Source: Nemopilema nomurai
Taxonomy: Eukaryota; Cnidaria; Scyphozoa; Rhizostomeae; Rhizostomatidae
Direction of reading: 5' to 3'
Length of the DNA stretch: 64,000 nt
NCBI GenBank assembly: GCA_003864495.1
Contig: ML133386.1
Span: 620,001-684,000, forward strand
Part shown: positions 14,301 through 26,600 of the stretch, piece after piece
Numbering within the stretch: the first letter of the stretch is position 1
Layout: each line of letters starts with the position of its first letter
Made by a program: the position numbers and the translations under genes
Notes under the pieces: generated by a model
The model's database searches: none
What the model saw: only the letters and a program-made list of their open reading frames with translations
Told to the model about the DNA's origin: nothing

Positions 14301-14689
14301 TCCTTTAAAATACGTGCAAAGTTTTCTGAGAGTAAGTTTACAATGAAATTTAGCGAAATCTTGGATTCGAGCTTATTGAAGTTTGCCAGTTTTTATAACT
14401 TCAAACAGCTGTTGTACAACCCATTTAAGCAATTAATCAAAACACAACTTTTTGACGATTTCGTTTAATTTGCCAACAACGGAGATTTATCGTCCTTAAA
14501 TTTTCTTTGATCAGCTTGACTCGGAGTTGTTGAGAAAAAGAAAACTTTTCTTATTTTGCGCCTTATGTTAACTTAATCAAATGTATTCCACCACAGGTGA
14601 AACTGGTCAACATTGGAAACACCGACATAGTTGATGGGGTCCCTGTCCCGACGTTGGGGCTCGTCTGGAGCATCATATATAGATTCCAG
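2400..14689 (+). CDS. Exons 1-5 of the CH/spectrin-repeat gene: start and CH1 domain
   Basis: Exons 2400-2430, 2516-2577, 3320-3415, 4095-4172 and 14597-14689. Exon 1 starts at an ATG in an AAG-ATG context, reads [10 protein letters not shown], and ends in phase 1 before GTAGGA; the two bases opening exon 2 complete a Val codon. Exon 2 then gives [18 protein letters not shown], the typical first helix of a type-1 CH domain. Exon 3 carries [23 protein letters not shown], shown here in part as the DLRDG signature. Exon 4 carries [11 protein letters not shown], and exon 5 carries [22 protein letters not shown], whose GLVWSII core is diagnostic of spectrin-superfamily CH1. All junctions keep frame. 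Intron 4 is 10.4 kb, far longer than most of the others. Confidence 0.88.
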
Positions 14690-17600
14690 GTAAGACCTCC
14701 TAGTCGTGTATTCTGATCGGGGCATTCTGCATGTTTAATTCATTTGGTTCCTGGAGAAATCATAATTTCACGCTGGTTTAGTGTCTGCGTAGATATACAG
14801 GGGAGAGTTTAAGAACAGCCCAATTGTCACTAATTGCAATGAGCTAGAAGCTATCAGAATTTTGGCGGAGAAGGGGTTTCCATGATTTCCCTTTGAAGAA
14901 CTCACTCGTTTGATAAATCTGCCAAGGGCACACTTATACATACTCCAACTCCCCCCTCAACTATTAAAGTTTTGAAATATGATTCCCTCAAATATCTCAT
15001 CCCATTTGGCTTGTGTTGGGATAGAACTCCACACGGCTGCACGTATTTGTCAAACAAACTTACGGTCCTCTGCAATGACAACATCATCATTGAGACAAAA
15101 GAGAAATATTTGTTCCTGGAAAACGGATGTTTTCTTAGAACTGACAAAATCAGGGTCAACACGGAAGCAAGCAATTTGCTTCAGTACTGGATCTAAAATT
15201 TGTTTGAAGGAAAAATCTAGTAATTCAGACGTGGACATGGAATTATATTTACTGTGAAATTTCCTGAAGCAAAACAAAGTTGGACATGCAAGTGCATAAG
15301 ATAAATTCGTCCAGTTTTTCCCTCTAAAGAACCATTATTCTAATGTCAGCTGTCGATTTGATACCACTTACGGCAATTGTTAGTTATTCCAGATTTGGTA
15401 CCTGCAGAACATATTGGCCTCCTTTTGTAAAAGAGGTCAGGTTTCATTTTGCTATCTCCTCCGCTTGGTCTTCAGTGGCGGATCTAGATGGGTGCAAAGG
15501 GTGCTTGAGCACAGTTCAGATTTAAAAACACGAGTAAATTAGGAATAAAAACTCCTATTTTGTGGGTGCCATTTGACGCTATGTAGACGGCGCTACAGTT
15601 GTAACACATGTTATTAATGAGCAACCAGCCCTAAAGGCATTTCAGTTTACATAATTCACTCCTTGATTTATTGTCACCGTAGTTGGTAAATAGTTTTCTG
15701 GTTAATGCTTTAGTGCACTTTGCTCTCTGAGAAGATAAAGTAAAAGAAGGGTCGTTTGGGTGTGGTTATTGTCTAGATCGAATATAGCCATGTTGAGCAC
15801 CACGCATAGTTGCCTAAATCCGCTCATGGTCCTGAAATAGGCCGGGGCAGGATTGGTTACCTTTCGTCATATCGGTGTTTTGAAATCGAAACCAAATCAC
15901 AACTGCGCCAGGATTACGGAAATAGGTGCCTCCAGAAGTCAGGTGACTCTTTCTATAAAATGTGGCGGCTGCGGAGGATAGGCGTTAAGCATCACCCTGC
16001 GTAGGTTGGCAGCATGCCGAGTGTGACACAGCGCGTAGTGTGAAGCAACGCCATACTTGTCTCACGTGTTTTTTTTGCTTGTTAAACGTAGGGTAGGCCT
16101 ATGAGCATGTAATTCTTGTTGTTTGTTTGGAAAAATACAGTCCTCGCTGAATACAGTTCTCGTTCTTATACTTAAGCCTGAGGAGCGGTAGATACAGTTT
16201 AAAAGGTTAAGGCAACAGGATTTCATACGAAGGATCATAGAGAGTGCGGAAAAATAACCGACCCGAGCGGGACTCGAACTCACGACCCTTGACTTTGTAC
16301 GTCAAGTGCTCTACCAACTGAGCTATCGGGTCATGCTTTCAAGCCAGCACTCGAGGCCAAGCCATTTATCCGCACTGCCCCTCTCTTTACCGATTGCACA
16401 GGGGAGCCATCGCAGCTCCATCGCAAAGTGCAAGGGACCTGCTGAATGAGAGAGGACTGCCCACACCAGGAGGGCCATCGCAGCCCCAACACTGGATAGG
16501 ATTGAGAAAGTGAAAAGGTTAAGGCAACAGGATTTCATACGAAGGATCATAGAGAGTGCGGAAAAATAACCGACCCGAGCGGGACTCGAACTCACGACCC
16601 TTGACTTTGTACGTCAAGTGCTCTACCAACTGAGCTATCGGGTCATGCTTTCAAGCCAGCACTCGAGGCCAAGCCATTTATCCGCACTGCCCCTCTCTTT
16701 TACCGATTGCACAGGGGAGCCATCGCAGCTCCATCGCAAAGTGCAAGGGACCTGCTGAATGAGAGAGGACTGCCCACACCAGGAGGGCCATCGCAGCCCC
16801 AACACTGGATAGGATTGAGAAAGTGAAAAGGTTAAGGCAACAGGATTTCATACGAAGGATCATAGAGAGTGCGGAAAAATAACCGACCCGAGCGGGACTC
16901 GAACTCACGACCCTTGACTTTGTACGTCAAGTGCTCTACCAACTGAGCTATCGGGTCATGCTTTCAAGCCAGCACTCGAGGCCAAGCCATTTATCCGCAC
17001 TGCCCCTCTCTTTTACCGATTGCACAGGGGAGCCATCGCAGCTCCATCGCAAAGTGCAAGGGACCTGCTGAATGAGAGAGGACTGCCCACACCAGGAGGG
17101 CCATCGCAGCCCCAACACTGGATAGGATTGAGAAAGTGAAAAGGTTAAGGCAACAGGATTTCATACGAAGGATCATAGAGAGTGCGGAAAAATAACCGAC
17201 CCGAGCGGGACTCGAACTCACGACCCTTGACTTTGTACGTCAAGTGCTCTACCAACTGAGCTATCGGGTCATGCTTTCAAGCCAGCACTCGAGGCCAAGC
17301 CATTTATCCGCACTGCCCCTCTCTTTTACCGATTGCACAGGGGAGCCATCGCAGCTCCATCGCAAAGTGCAAGGGACCTGCTGAATGAGAGAGGACTGCC
17401 CACACCAGGAGGGCCATCGCAGCCCCAACACTGGATAGGATTGAGAAAGTGAAAAGGTTAAGGCAACAGGATTTCATACGAAGGATCATAGAGAGTGCGG
17501 AAAAATAACCGACCCGAGCGGGACTCGAACTCACGACCCTTGACTTTGTACGTCAAGTGCTCTACCAACTGAGCTATCGGGTCATGCTTTCAAGCCAGCA

Positions 17601-20600
17601 CTCGAGGCCAAGCCATTTATCCGCACTGCCCCTCTCTTTTACCGATTGCACAGGGGAGCCATCGCAGCTCCATCGCAAAGTGCAAGGGACCTGCTGAATG
17701 AGAGAGGACTGCCCACACCAGGAGGGCCATCGCAGCCCCAACACTGGATAGGATTGAGAAAGTGAAAAGGTTAAGGCAACAGGATTTCATACGAAGGATC
17801 ATAGAGAGTGCGGAAAAATAACCGACCCGAGCGGGACTCGAACTCACGACCCTTGACTTTGTACGTCAAGTGCTCTACCAACTGAGCTATCGGGTCATGC
17901 TTTCAAGCCAGCACTCGAGGCCAAGCCATTTATCCGCACTGCCCCTCTCTTTTACCGATTGCACAGGGGAGCCATCGCAGCTCCATCGCAAAGTGCAAGG
18001 GACCTGCTGAATGAGAGAGGACTGCCCACACCAGGAGGGCCATCGCAGCCCCAACACTGGATAGGATTGAGAAAGTGAAAAGGTTAAGGCAACAGGATTT
18101 CATACGAAGGATCATAGAGAGTGCGGAAAAATAACCGACCCGAGCGGGACTCGAACTCACGACCCTTGACTTTGTACGTCAAGTGCTCTACCAACTGAGC
18201 TATCGGGTCATGCTTTCAAGCCAGCACTCGAGGCCAAGCCATTTATCCGCACTGCCCCTCTCTTTTACCGATTGCACAGGGGAGCCATCGCAGCTCCATC
18301 GCAAAGTGCAAGGGACCTGCTGAATGAGAGAGGACTGCCCACACCAGGAGGGCCATCGCAGCCCCAACACTGGATAGGATTGAGAAAGTGAAAAGGTTAA
18401 GGCAACAGGATTTCATACGAAGGATCATAGAGAGTGCGGAAAAATAACCGACCCGAGCGGGACTCGAACTCACGACCCTTGACTTTGTACGTCAAGTGCT
18501 CTACCAACTGAGCTATCGGGTCATGCTTTCAAGCCAGCACTCGAGGCCAAGCCATTTATCCGCACTGCCCCTCTCTTTTACCGATTGCACAGGGGAGCCA
18601 TCGCAGCTCCATCGCAAAGTGCAAGGGACCTGCTGAATGAGAGAGGACTGCCCACACCAGGAGGGCCATCGCAGCCCCAACACTGGATAGGATTGAGAAA
18701 GTGAAAAGGTTAAGGCAACAGGATTTCATACGAAGGATCATAGAGAGTGCGGAAAAATAACCGACCCGAGCGGGACTCGAACTCACGACCCTTGACTTTG
18801 TACGTCAAGTGCTCTACCAACTGAGCTATCGGGTCATGCTTTCAAGCCAGCACTCGAGGCCAAGCCATTTATCCGCACTGCCCCTCTCTTTTACCGATTG
18901 CACAGGGGAGCCATCGCAGCTCCATCGCAAAGTGCAAGGGACCTGCTGAATGAGAGAGGACTGCCCACACCAGGAGGGCCATCGCAGCCCCAACACTGGA
19001 TAGGATTGAGAAAGTGAAAAGGTTAAGGCAACAGGATTTCATACGAAGGATCATAGAGAGTGCGGAAAAATAACCGACCCGAGCGGGACTCGAACTCACG
19101 ACCCTTGACTTTGTACGTCAAGTGCTCTACCAACTGAGCTATCGGGTCATGCTTTCAAGCCAGCACTCGAGGCCAAGCCATTTATCCGCACTGCCCCTCT
19201 CTTTTACCGATTGCACAGGGGAGCCATCGCAGCTCCATCGCAAAGTGCAAGGGACCTGCTGAATGAGAGAGGACTGCCCACACCAGGAGGGCCATCGCAG
19301 CCCAACACTGGATAGGATTGAGAAAGTGAAAAGGTTAAGGCAACAGGATTTCATACGAAGGATCATAGAGAGTGCGGAAAAATAACCGACCCGAGCGGGA
19401 CTCGAACTCACGACCCTTGACTTTGTACGTCAAGTGCTCTACCAACTGAGCTATCGGGTCATGCTTTCAAGCCAGCACTCGAGGCCAAGCCATTTATCCG
19501 CACTGCCCCTCTCTTTTACCGATTGCACAGGGGAGCCATCGCAGCTCCATCGCAAAGTGCAAGGGACCTGCTGAATGAGAGAGGACTGCCCACACCAGGA
19601 GGGCCATCGCAGCCCCAACACTGGATAGGATTGAGAAAGTGAAAAGGTTAAGGCAACAGGATTTCATACGAAGGATCATAGAGAGTGCGGAAAAATAACC
19701 GACCCGAGCGGGACTCGAACTCACGACCCTTGACTTTGTACGTCAAGTGCTCTACCAACTGAGCTATCGGGTCATGCTTTCAAGCCAGCACTCGAGGCCA
19801 AGCCATTTATCCGCACTGCCCCTCTCTTTTACCGATTGCACAGGGGAGCCATCGCAGCTCCATCGCAAAGTGCAAGGGACCTGCTGAATGAGAGAGGACT
19901 GCCCACACCAGGAGGGCCATCGCAGCCCCAACACTGGATAGGATTGAGAAAGTGAAAAGGTTAAGGCAACAGGATTTCATACGAAGGATCATAGAGAGTG
20001 CGGAAAAATAACCGACCCGAGCGGGACTCGAACTCACGACCCTTGACTTTGTACGTCAAGTGCTCTACCAACTGAGCTATCGGGTCATGCTTTCAAGCCA
20101 GCACTCGAGGCCAAGCCATTTATCCGCACTGCCCCTCTCTTTTACCGATTGCACAGGGGAGCCATCGCAGCTCCATCGCAAAGTGCAAGGGACCTGCTGA
20201 ATGAGAGAGGACTGCCCACACCAGGAGGGCCATCGCAGCCCCAACACTGGATAGGATTGAGAAAGTGAAAAGGTTAAGGCAACAGGATTTCATACGAAGG
20301 ATCATAGAGAGTGCGGAAAAATAACCGACCCGAGCGGGACTCGAACTCACGACCCTTGACTTTGTACGTCAAGTGCTCTACCAACTGAGCTATCGGGTCA
20401 TGCTTTCAAGCCAGCACTCGAGGCCAAGCCATTTATCCGCACTGCCCCTCTCTTTTACCGATTGCACAGGGGAGCCATCGCAGCTCCATCGCAAAGTGCA
20501 AGGGACCTGCTGAATGAGAGAGGACTGCCCACACCAGGAGGGCCATCGCAGCCCCAACACTGGATAGGATTGAGAAAGTGAAAAGGTTAAGGCAACAGGA

Positions 20601-23600
20601 TTTCATACGAAGGATCATAGAGAGTGCGGAAAAATAACCGACCCGAGCGGGACTCGAACTCACGACCCTTGACTTTGTACGTCAAGTGCTCTACCAACTG
20701 AGCTATCGGGTCATGCTTTCAAGCCAGCACTCGAGGCCAAGCCATTTATCCGCACTGCCCCTCTCTTTTACCGATTGCACAGGGGAGCCATCGCAGCTCC
20801 ATCGCAAAGTGCAAGGGACCTGCTGAATGAGAGAGGACTGCCCACACCAGGAGGGCCATCGCAGCCCCAACACTGGATAGGATTGAGAAAGTGAAAAGGT
20901 TAAGGCAACAGGATTTCATACGAAGGATCATAGAGAGTGCGGAAAAATAACCGACCCGAGCGGGACTCGAACTCACGACCCTTGACTTTGTACGTCAAGT
21001 GCTCTACCAACTGAGCTATCGGGTCATGCTTTCAAGCCAGCACTCGAGGCCAAGCCATTTATCCGCACTGCCCCTCTCTTTTACCGATTGCACAGGGGAG
21101 CCATCGCAGCTCCATCGCAAAGTGCAAGGGACCTGCTGAATGAGAGAGGACTGCCCACACCAGGAGGGCCATCGCAGCCCCAACACTGGATAGGATTGAG
21201 AAAGTGAAAAGGTTAAGGCAACAGGATTTCATACGAAGGATCATAGAGAGTGCGGAAAAATAACCGACCCGAGCGGGACTCGAACTCACGACCCTTGACT
21301 TTGTACGTCAAGTGCTCTACCAACTGAGCTATCGGGTCATGCTTTCAAGCCAGCACTCGAGGCCAAGCCATTTATCCGCACTGCCCTCTCTTTTACCGAT
21401 TGCACAGGGGAGCCATCGCAGCTCCATCGCAAAGTGCAAGGGACCTGCTGAATGAGAGAGGACTGCCCACACCAGGAGGGCCATCGCAGCCCCAACACTG
21501 GATAGGATTGAGAAAGTGAAAAGGTTAAGGCAACAGGATTTCATACGAAGGATCATAGAGAGTGCGGAAAAATAACCGACCGAGCGGGACTCGAACTCAC
21601 GACCCTTGACTTTGTACGTCAAGTGCTCTACCAACTGAGCTATCGGGTCATGCTTTCAAGCCAGCACTCGAGGCCAAGCCATTTATCCGCACTGCCCCTC
21701 TCTTTTACCGATTGCACAGGGGAGCCATCGCAGCTCCATCGCAAAGTGCAAGGGACCTGCTGAATGAGAGAGGACTGCCCACACCAGGAGGGCCATCGCA
21801 GCCCCAACACTGGATAGGATTGAGAAAGTGAAAAGGTTAAGGCAACAGGATTTCATACGAAGGATCATAGAGAGTGCGGAAAAATAACCGACCCGAGCGG
21901 GACTCGAACTCACGACCCTTGACTTTGTACGTCAAGTGCTCTACCAACTGAGCTATCGGGTCATGCTTTCAAGCCAGCACTCGAGGCCAAGCCATTTATC
22001 CGCACTGCCCCTCTCTTTTACCGATTGCACAGGGGAGCCATCGCAGCTCCATCGCAAAGTGCAAGGGACCTGCTGAATGAGAGAGGACTGCCCACACCAG
22101 GAGGGCCATCGCAGCCCAACACTGGATAGGATTGAGAAAGTGAAAAGGTTAAGGCAACAGGATTTCATACGAAGGATCATAGAGAGTGCGGAAAAATAAC
22201 CGACCCGAGCGGGACTCGAACTCACGACCCTTGACTTTGTACGTCAAGTGCTCTACCAACTGAGCTATCGGGTCATGCTTTCAAGCCAGCACTCGAGGCC
22301 AAGCCATTTATCCGCACTGCCCCTCTCTTTTACCGATTGCACAGGGGAGCCATCGCAGCTCCATCGCAAAGTGCAAGGGACCTGCTGAATGAGAGAGGAC
22401 TGCCCACACCAGGAGGGCCATCGCAGCCCCAACACTGGATAGGATTGAGAAAGTGAAAGGTTAAGGCAACAGGATTTCATACGAAGGATCATAGAGAGTG
22501 CGGAAAAATAACCGACCCGAGCGGGACTCGAACTCACGACCCTTGACTTTGTACGTCAAGTGCTCTACCAACTGAGCTATCGGGTCATGCTTTCAAGCCA
22601 GCACTCGAGGCCAAGCCATTTATCCGCACTGCCCCTCTCTTTTACCGATTGCACAGGGGAGCCATCGCAGCTCCATCGCAAAGTGCAAGGGACCTGCTGA
22701 ATGAGAGAGGACTGCCCACACCAGGAGGGCCATCGCAGCCCCAACACTGGATAGGATTGAGAAAGTGAAAAGGTTAAGGATACAGTTTCTACATAAAAAG
22801 GTCTCTCCTTTAGCTGAAGTAGCTGAAGAACAGAAGGTTGTTTATCAAGCCAGGCGAGAAATTTGACCATAGCAACAACGATTGAGCAGCAATCGGATAA
22901 TAAAGCCTTTCCCCTCGCATTCATTGCAAGGTTCGCCTCGTCCCACGGCCTACTTCGGTTCGGTATAAATTCGATTTGTCTGCTAAATAGGCGAAATGAT
23001 TTGCACTTACTTTCTCAATCAGTGGGTTGTCGTTGCTTCACTAAGCCTCTGGAAAGGCATCCACCGACTGCGCAAATCCAGAAGGATGGCCTATTATTTC
23101 TGGGAAGCCCATTTGCGCTTTTTCCAATCTACTGTGTTGGACTTTGGGCCAAGCACGGTATTTATACCGTCGCAGAATATCCATCAAACCGCAACAGATT
23201 AGCTGCCTCTCTGCGACCCCCTGTTTAATGACTTTCTTTAATCCGTCTTCTGAGAAATAGTATTTCCGTGTTCATTTTGGCACAATGGCCTTGCAGAAAA
23301 ACATGATAAAAATGCAGGAAAATTAGCCGAAGCGATAAACATCCTTTTCAAAGGAGCCAAATTATGTTCAAAATTAAACTGCCAGTTTTGACGCCAGAGG
23401 ACGAGCAAGGGGAACCCCCACAGGGTAGTCCCCACAGTCAACCCGCCTCAAGATCTCATGATATACAGAGAGAATTTATTAGCCTGTCGGAAATCATTTT
23501 GCTACCAACGCAAAGTTTAGCGAAAAATATCGATTAAGGTCAAGGCAGCTGCTGAATCTTGTTAGCTGATTCTTATTCTGAACTATGTCTTATCATAATC

Positions 23601-26600
23601 TTCACATTTGTGTGTCTTATTGCAACAACGATCCCTACGATTACCTAGCCCCCGTCGCTGGAAGGTGAAGATAATCCGTCGGAGAATTTCTAGCCCCACC
23701 ACTGGTCACGATGCATTTCTTGCATTTCCTGCCTCCGAGTTGTATCTTCTGTGTTTGCCATTATCTGCTGTATCTTCTGTGTTTGCCAGTTTTCACTTGT
23801 ATTTTAGATTCAAGGCGCACTAGCGGACATTATTCAAAGCAAGAAAGGGTCGACAGTGAACGAGAAAGATGCCGAGAAAGCCATTCTGGATTGGTGCGCG
23901 AATGCAGTTCAAGGGCAAGCGGCCTTTCTATCTAGGCAAAACACCTCTCTGCATGTTCAAGAGGATAATCAATATTAGCAGGCATTACGTGCCTTTTAAT
24001 CAACAAATATTTTTTCTCATTGGAAAAGACTTTTTATTTAGAAAAGAATAAAAACCCTAATTAACGAGGATGTTAAAAGTTTGGTATTAGATTTCAAATT
24101 GATTTTCGATGTCACTCAGTCACTTATACTCGCAGTTAGATAGGATCGCCGAGGGCAATAACTAAAACATGACTGTTTCGGGGTGCTCGCTTTAGCCCCT
24201 GCAAATGGTCATCAAATTATATTTCTTTGCTTCATTTCAGATACGAAGGGGTCGACATAAAAAATTTCTCGACGAGCTGGAAAGATGGCCTGGCCTTCAA
24301 TGCCCTCATACACCATTACAAGTTTGTGCATTTGGTTTTCACCATGCCTCCTCACTATAATCTAGGCCATTCACAAGCCATTTGATCGTTACACAGAAAG
24401 CGTGTATTCTTCAACAGAGCATTTTAAAATGCTAGATAAGAACGACAGCAAGTATGCAGAAAGACGACAGCATTGTATATGTGGGGTAATGATGACGTCA
24501 TTTCTTTTGACGGACCGCGGTCATCTGTTAGTAAAAACTTTCTTAAATTCTAAAACTTACACTGAGATCAAAGACCAAATGACTGTCACCCACTGCTTGT
24601 ATCGATTTCAAAGTACTGAGCAGTTTACGGTAATCGCAAAAATCAAACCCGCAACAGTAAATTATTAAATCTTTCAAGGAAGAAGGATAATTTGGCTTTC
24701 ATTCTTCCTAGTAACATTCTTTTTCCTTTCCCAGTAAAATGACAATAGGAAGGACGGCTGCTAAAGGAAATCCCAGGCCTTGCTATTTCAAAATGGATAA
24801 CACTTTGCAAGTAAAAACAGAGAATGTAATTCAGAGTCCAAAAAATTGTAATTTCCACGGCTCGGAGACGAAGGAAGGTTTTGCCTGTTCATTTGAGGAA
24901 GCTTTATTATAAACAATGAAAGAGACCATAAAAATATTCTGGTTTGAGTTGGTAATGGGAAAGGTTTGAATTATGAAAAATTGCAGCCGTAGGAAGACTA
25001 TAATTTTTTCTGGACTTTGAAGTTATTACTCTCTGCCCATTTTGATCTGAAACTCAAACTGATATATGGCTCATTCAATGTCCAATACTTTTTAGACCAA
25101 ACCTGTTTATTTACAAGACCCTGCTATCGAATTCACCAGTTGAGAATCTGGAGCACGCATTTTCTCTGGCTGAAAGAGCATTTGGTGTCGATAGATTACT
25201 GGAACCTTCAGGTAAGAGACTTTCAAATATTTGCCTCGACTATATGAATAGTCTTTTGGTGTCCGTAGGTCATTGGTATTTTGGTGTCTTTTGGCATTCT
25301 GCGTGCATCTTTTAGTCGAGATTTTGTATAATTGCTTCGAATTTAAGCATTTCCACGTGGTTTTATATAAGGAATTTTCAAGCGAAAAACTAGTGTAATT
25401 CTTAAGTTGGAATATATGCCATGAAATCTTAAAATAATTTCACTAATGGGCTTGACTGGGGGAATTTTCTTTCAGGTAACGAAAAATCCAGCTTTGTGAG
25501 TCTGACCTACGCGGGCCTGACTTGCGTGGGCCTGATTTAAGCGCCTTCTCACGCTAACGCGGGACTGACCTGCGTGGACCTGACTTATGCGGGCTTTACT
25601 TACGCTTACGCGGGACTGATTTATGCGGGACTGACTTACGCTCACGCGGGACTGACCTACTTGGACCTGACTTGCGCGTGCCTGACTTAAGCGCCTTCTT
25701 GCGCTCACGCGGGACTGACCTACGTGGGCCTGACTTACGTGGTCCTGACTCTAGTGTGTCTGACTTATGCGGACCTGACTTACGCTTCCACGGGCTTGAC
25801 TAGCACTTCTTTAATAGTAAGATTCATAGAACTGAGGGGCCATCTGCTTTTGTCGTACCCCTAGATTTTCAACGCGAAATGATTGACAGCCGGCTGGTTG
25901 TTCTGTACATCAGCACTCTGTACGAAAAGCTAAAGGAACTGATACCAAAGAAGGTGTGTTGTCATTCTGGCATGTTACCTTCACCCAGATACTCTAACTC
26001 ATATGTGGCTCTCTTTTATTCTCTGCATTCGCATTCTTTTATTCGTTGACTAACCATAATCATTTTTCATTCAGTATTTATCCTAACTCTCTTATCACGT
26101 GTGTTGAGGTCGGTCGGTTCATTTACTGACTTTGACCATGAGACATTAAAGGCCTAAAAATAGTCATTTATGACATCTCAATTTAGCTGGTATGCAGACT
26201 ATGATTGCAACTCCAACCTATACTTTTAATCCTTTTTAATAGATTCTCGTTATTATTAGACTATAGCCACTCTTAGACTATAGATTTTGGGTTCATTTGA
26301 TGGGATATTGACTCGAGGCACCTAAACCTGTTGTCCAGTTGTTTGAATCATTTCGAAGTTGATGAATGGAATTGTTTTCAGCCTTCTGGCTAACTTAAAG
26401 CTGTTTTCAAGCAATCTTGATATGGGCAGTGACAAACTGTGCACCATGATATTCTAAGCACATTGCACCATGACCTTAATGTAAACCTAGGATGCTTAGT
26501 AATAGATACTAGCTTTCCCTTCATTCCAAGGATGAGACTGTAACCCTGGAGGAAATTCAGGAGCTGAAGACATATATCGGACTGGAGATGGAGTTCTTGA

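Larger units (their letters stand above)
4173..14596 (+). other. Intron 4 (10.4 kb) hosting nested genes
   Basis: The intron lies between CH1 exons 4 and 5 and contains two minus-strand GPCR genes and decayed retroelement sequence. The parts at 4173-7352, 8373-10177, 10235-13132 and 14120-14596 hold no exon, RNA gene or intact element that I can support. A run of 14 G lies at 12428-12441. Confidence 0.7.
16201..22778 (-). repeat. Tandem array: 21 units of 312-313 bp, each with a tRNA-like sequence
   Basis: Read on the minus strand, each unit has a 73-nt tRNA-like sequence, a T5 run 9 bases later (a Pol III type terminator), and about 240 bp of spacer. The spacer holds two related blocks with GCTGCGATGGC. 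Twenty-one units plus an 11-bp partial copy (AAAAGGTTAAG) fill the interval exactly. Differences between units are almost all 1-nt length changes in short homopolymers, so the array is very young or strongly homogenised. The perfect 10-bp repeat GATACAGTTT abuts both ends (16191-16200 and 22779-22788). The array lies in intron 5 antisense to the host gene. Weak open frames inside each unit are by-products of the repetition. Confidence 0.93.

Noticed and set aside
16260..22586. CRISPR array
   Set aside because: The repeats are 313-bp whole units with identical spacers and tRNA-like parts, not short repeats with unique spacers, and the DNA is eukaryotic.
16062..22924. Repeated minus-strand open frames of about 76-115 codons starting [12 protein letters not shown]
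   Set aside because: They are one frame of the 313-bp tandem unit, start inside the tRNA-like T arm, and change frame with 1-nt indels; not a protein family.
22863..23228. Plus-strand open frame of 121 codons after the array
   Set aside because: No homology-like pattern and no in-frame splice link; it lies in intron 5.
25472..25708. Minus-strand open frame rich in Ser, Gln, Val and Arg
   Set aside because: Product of a minisatellite with a 15-bp period, without splice or start context.
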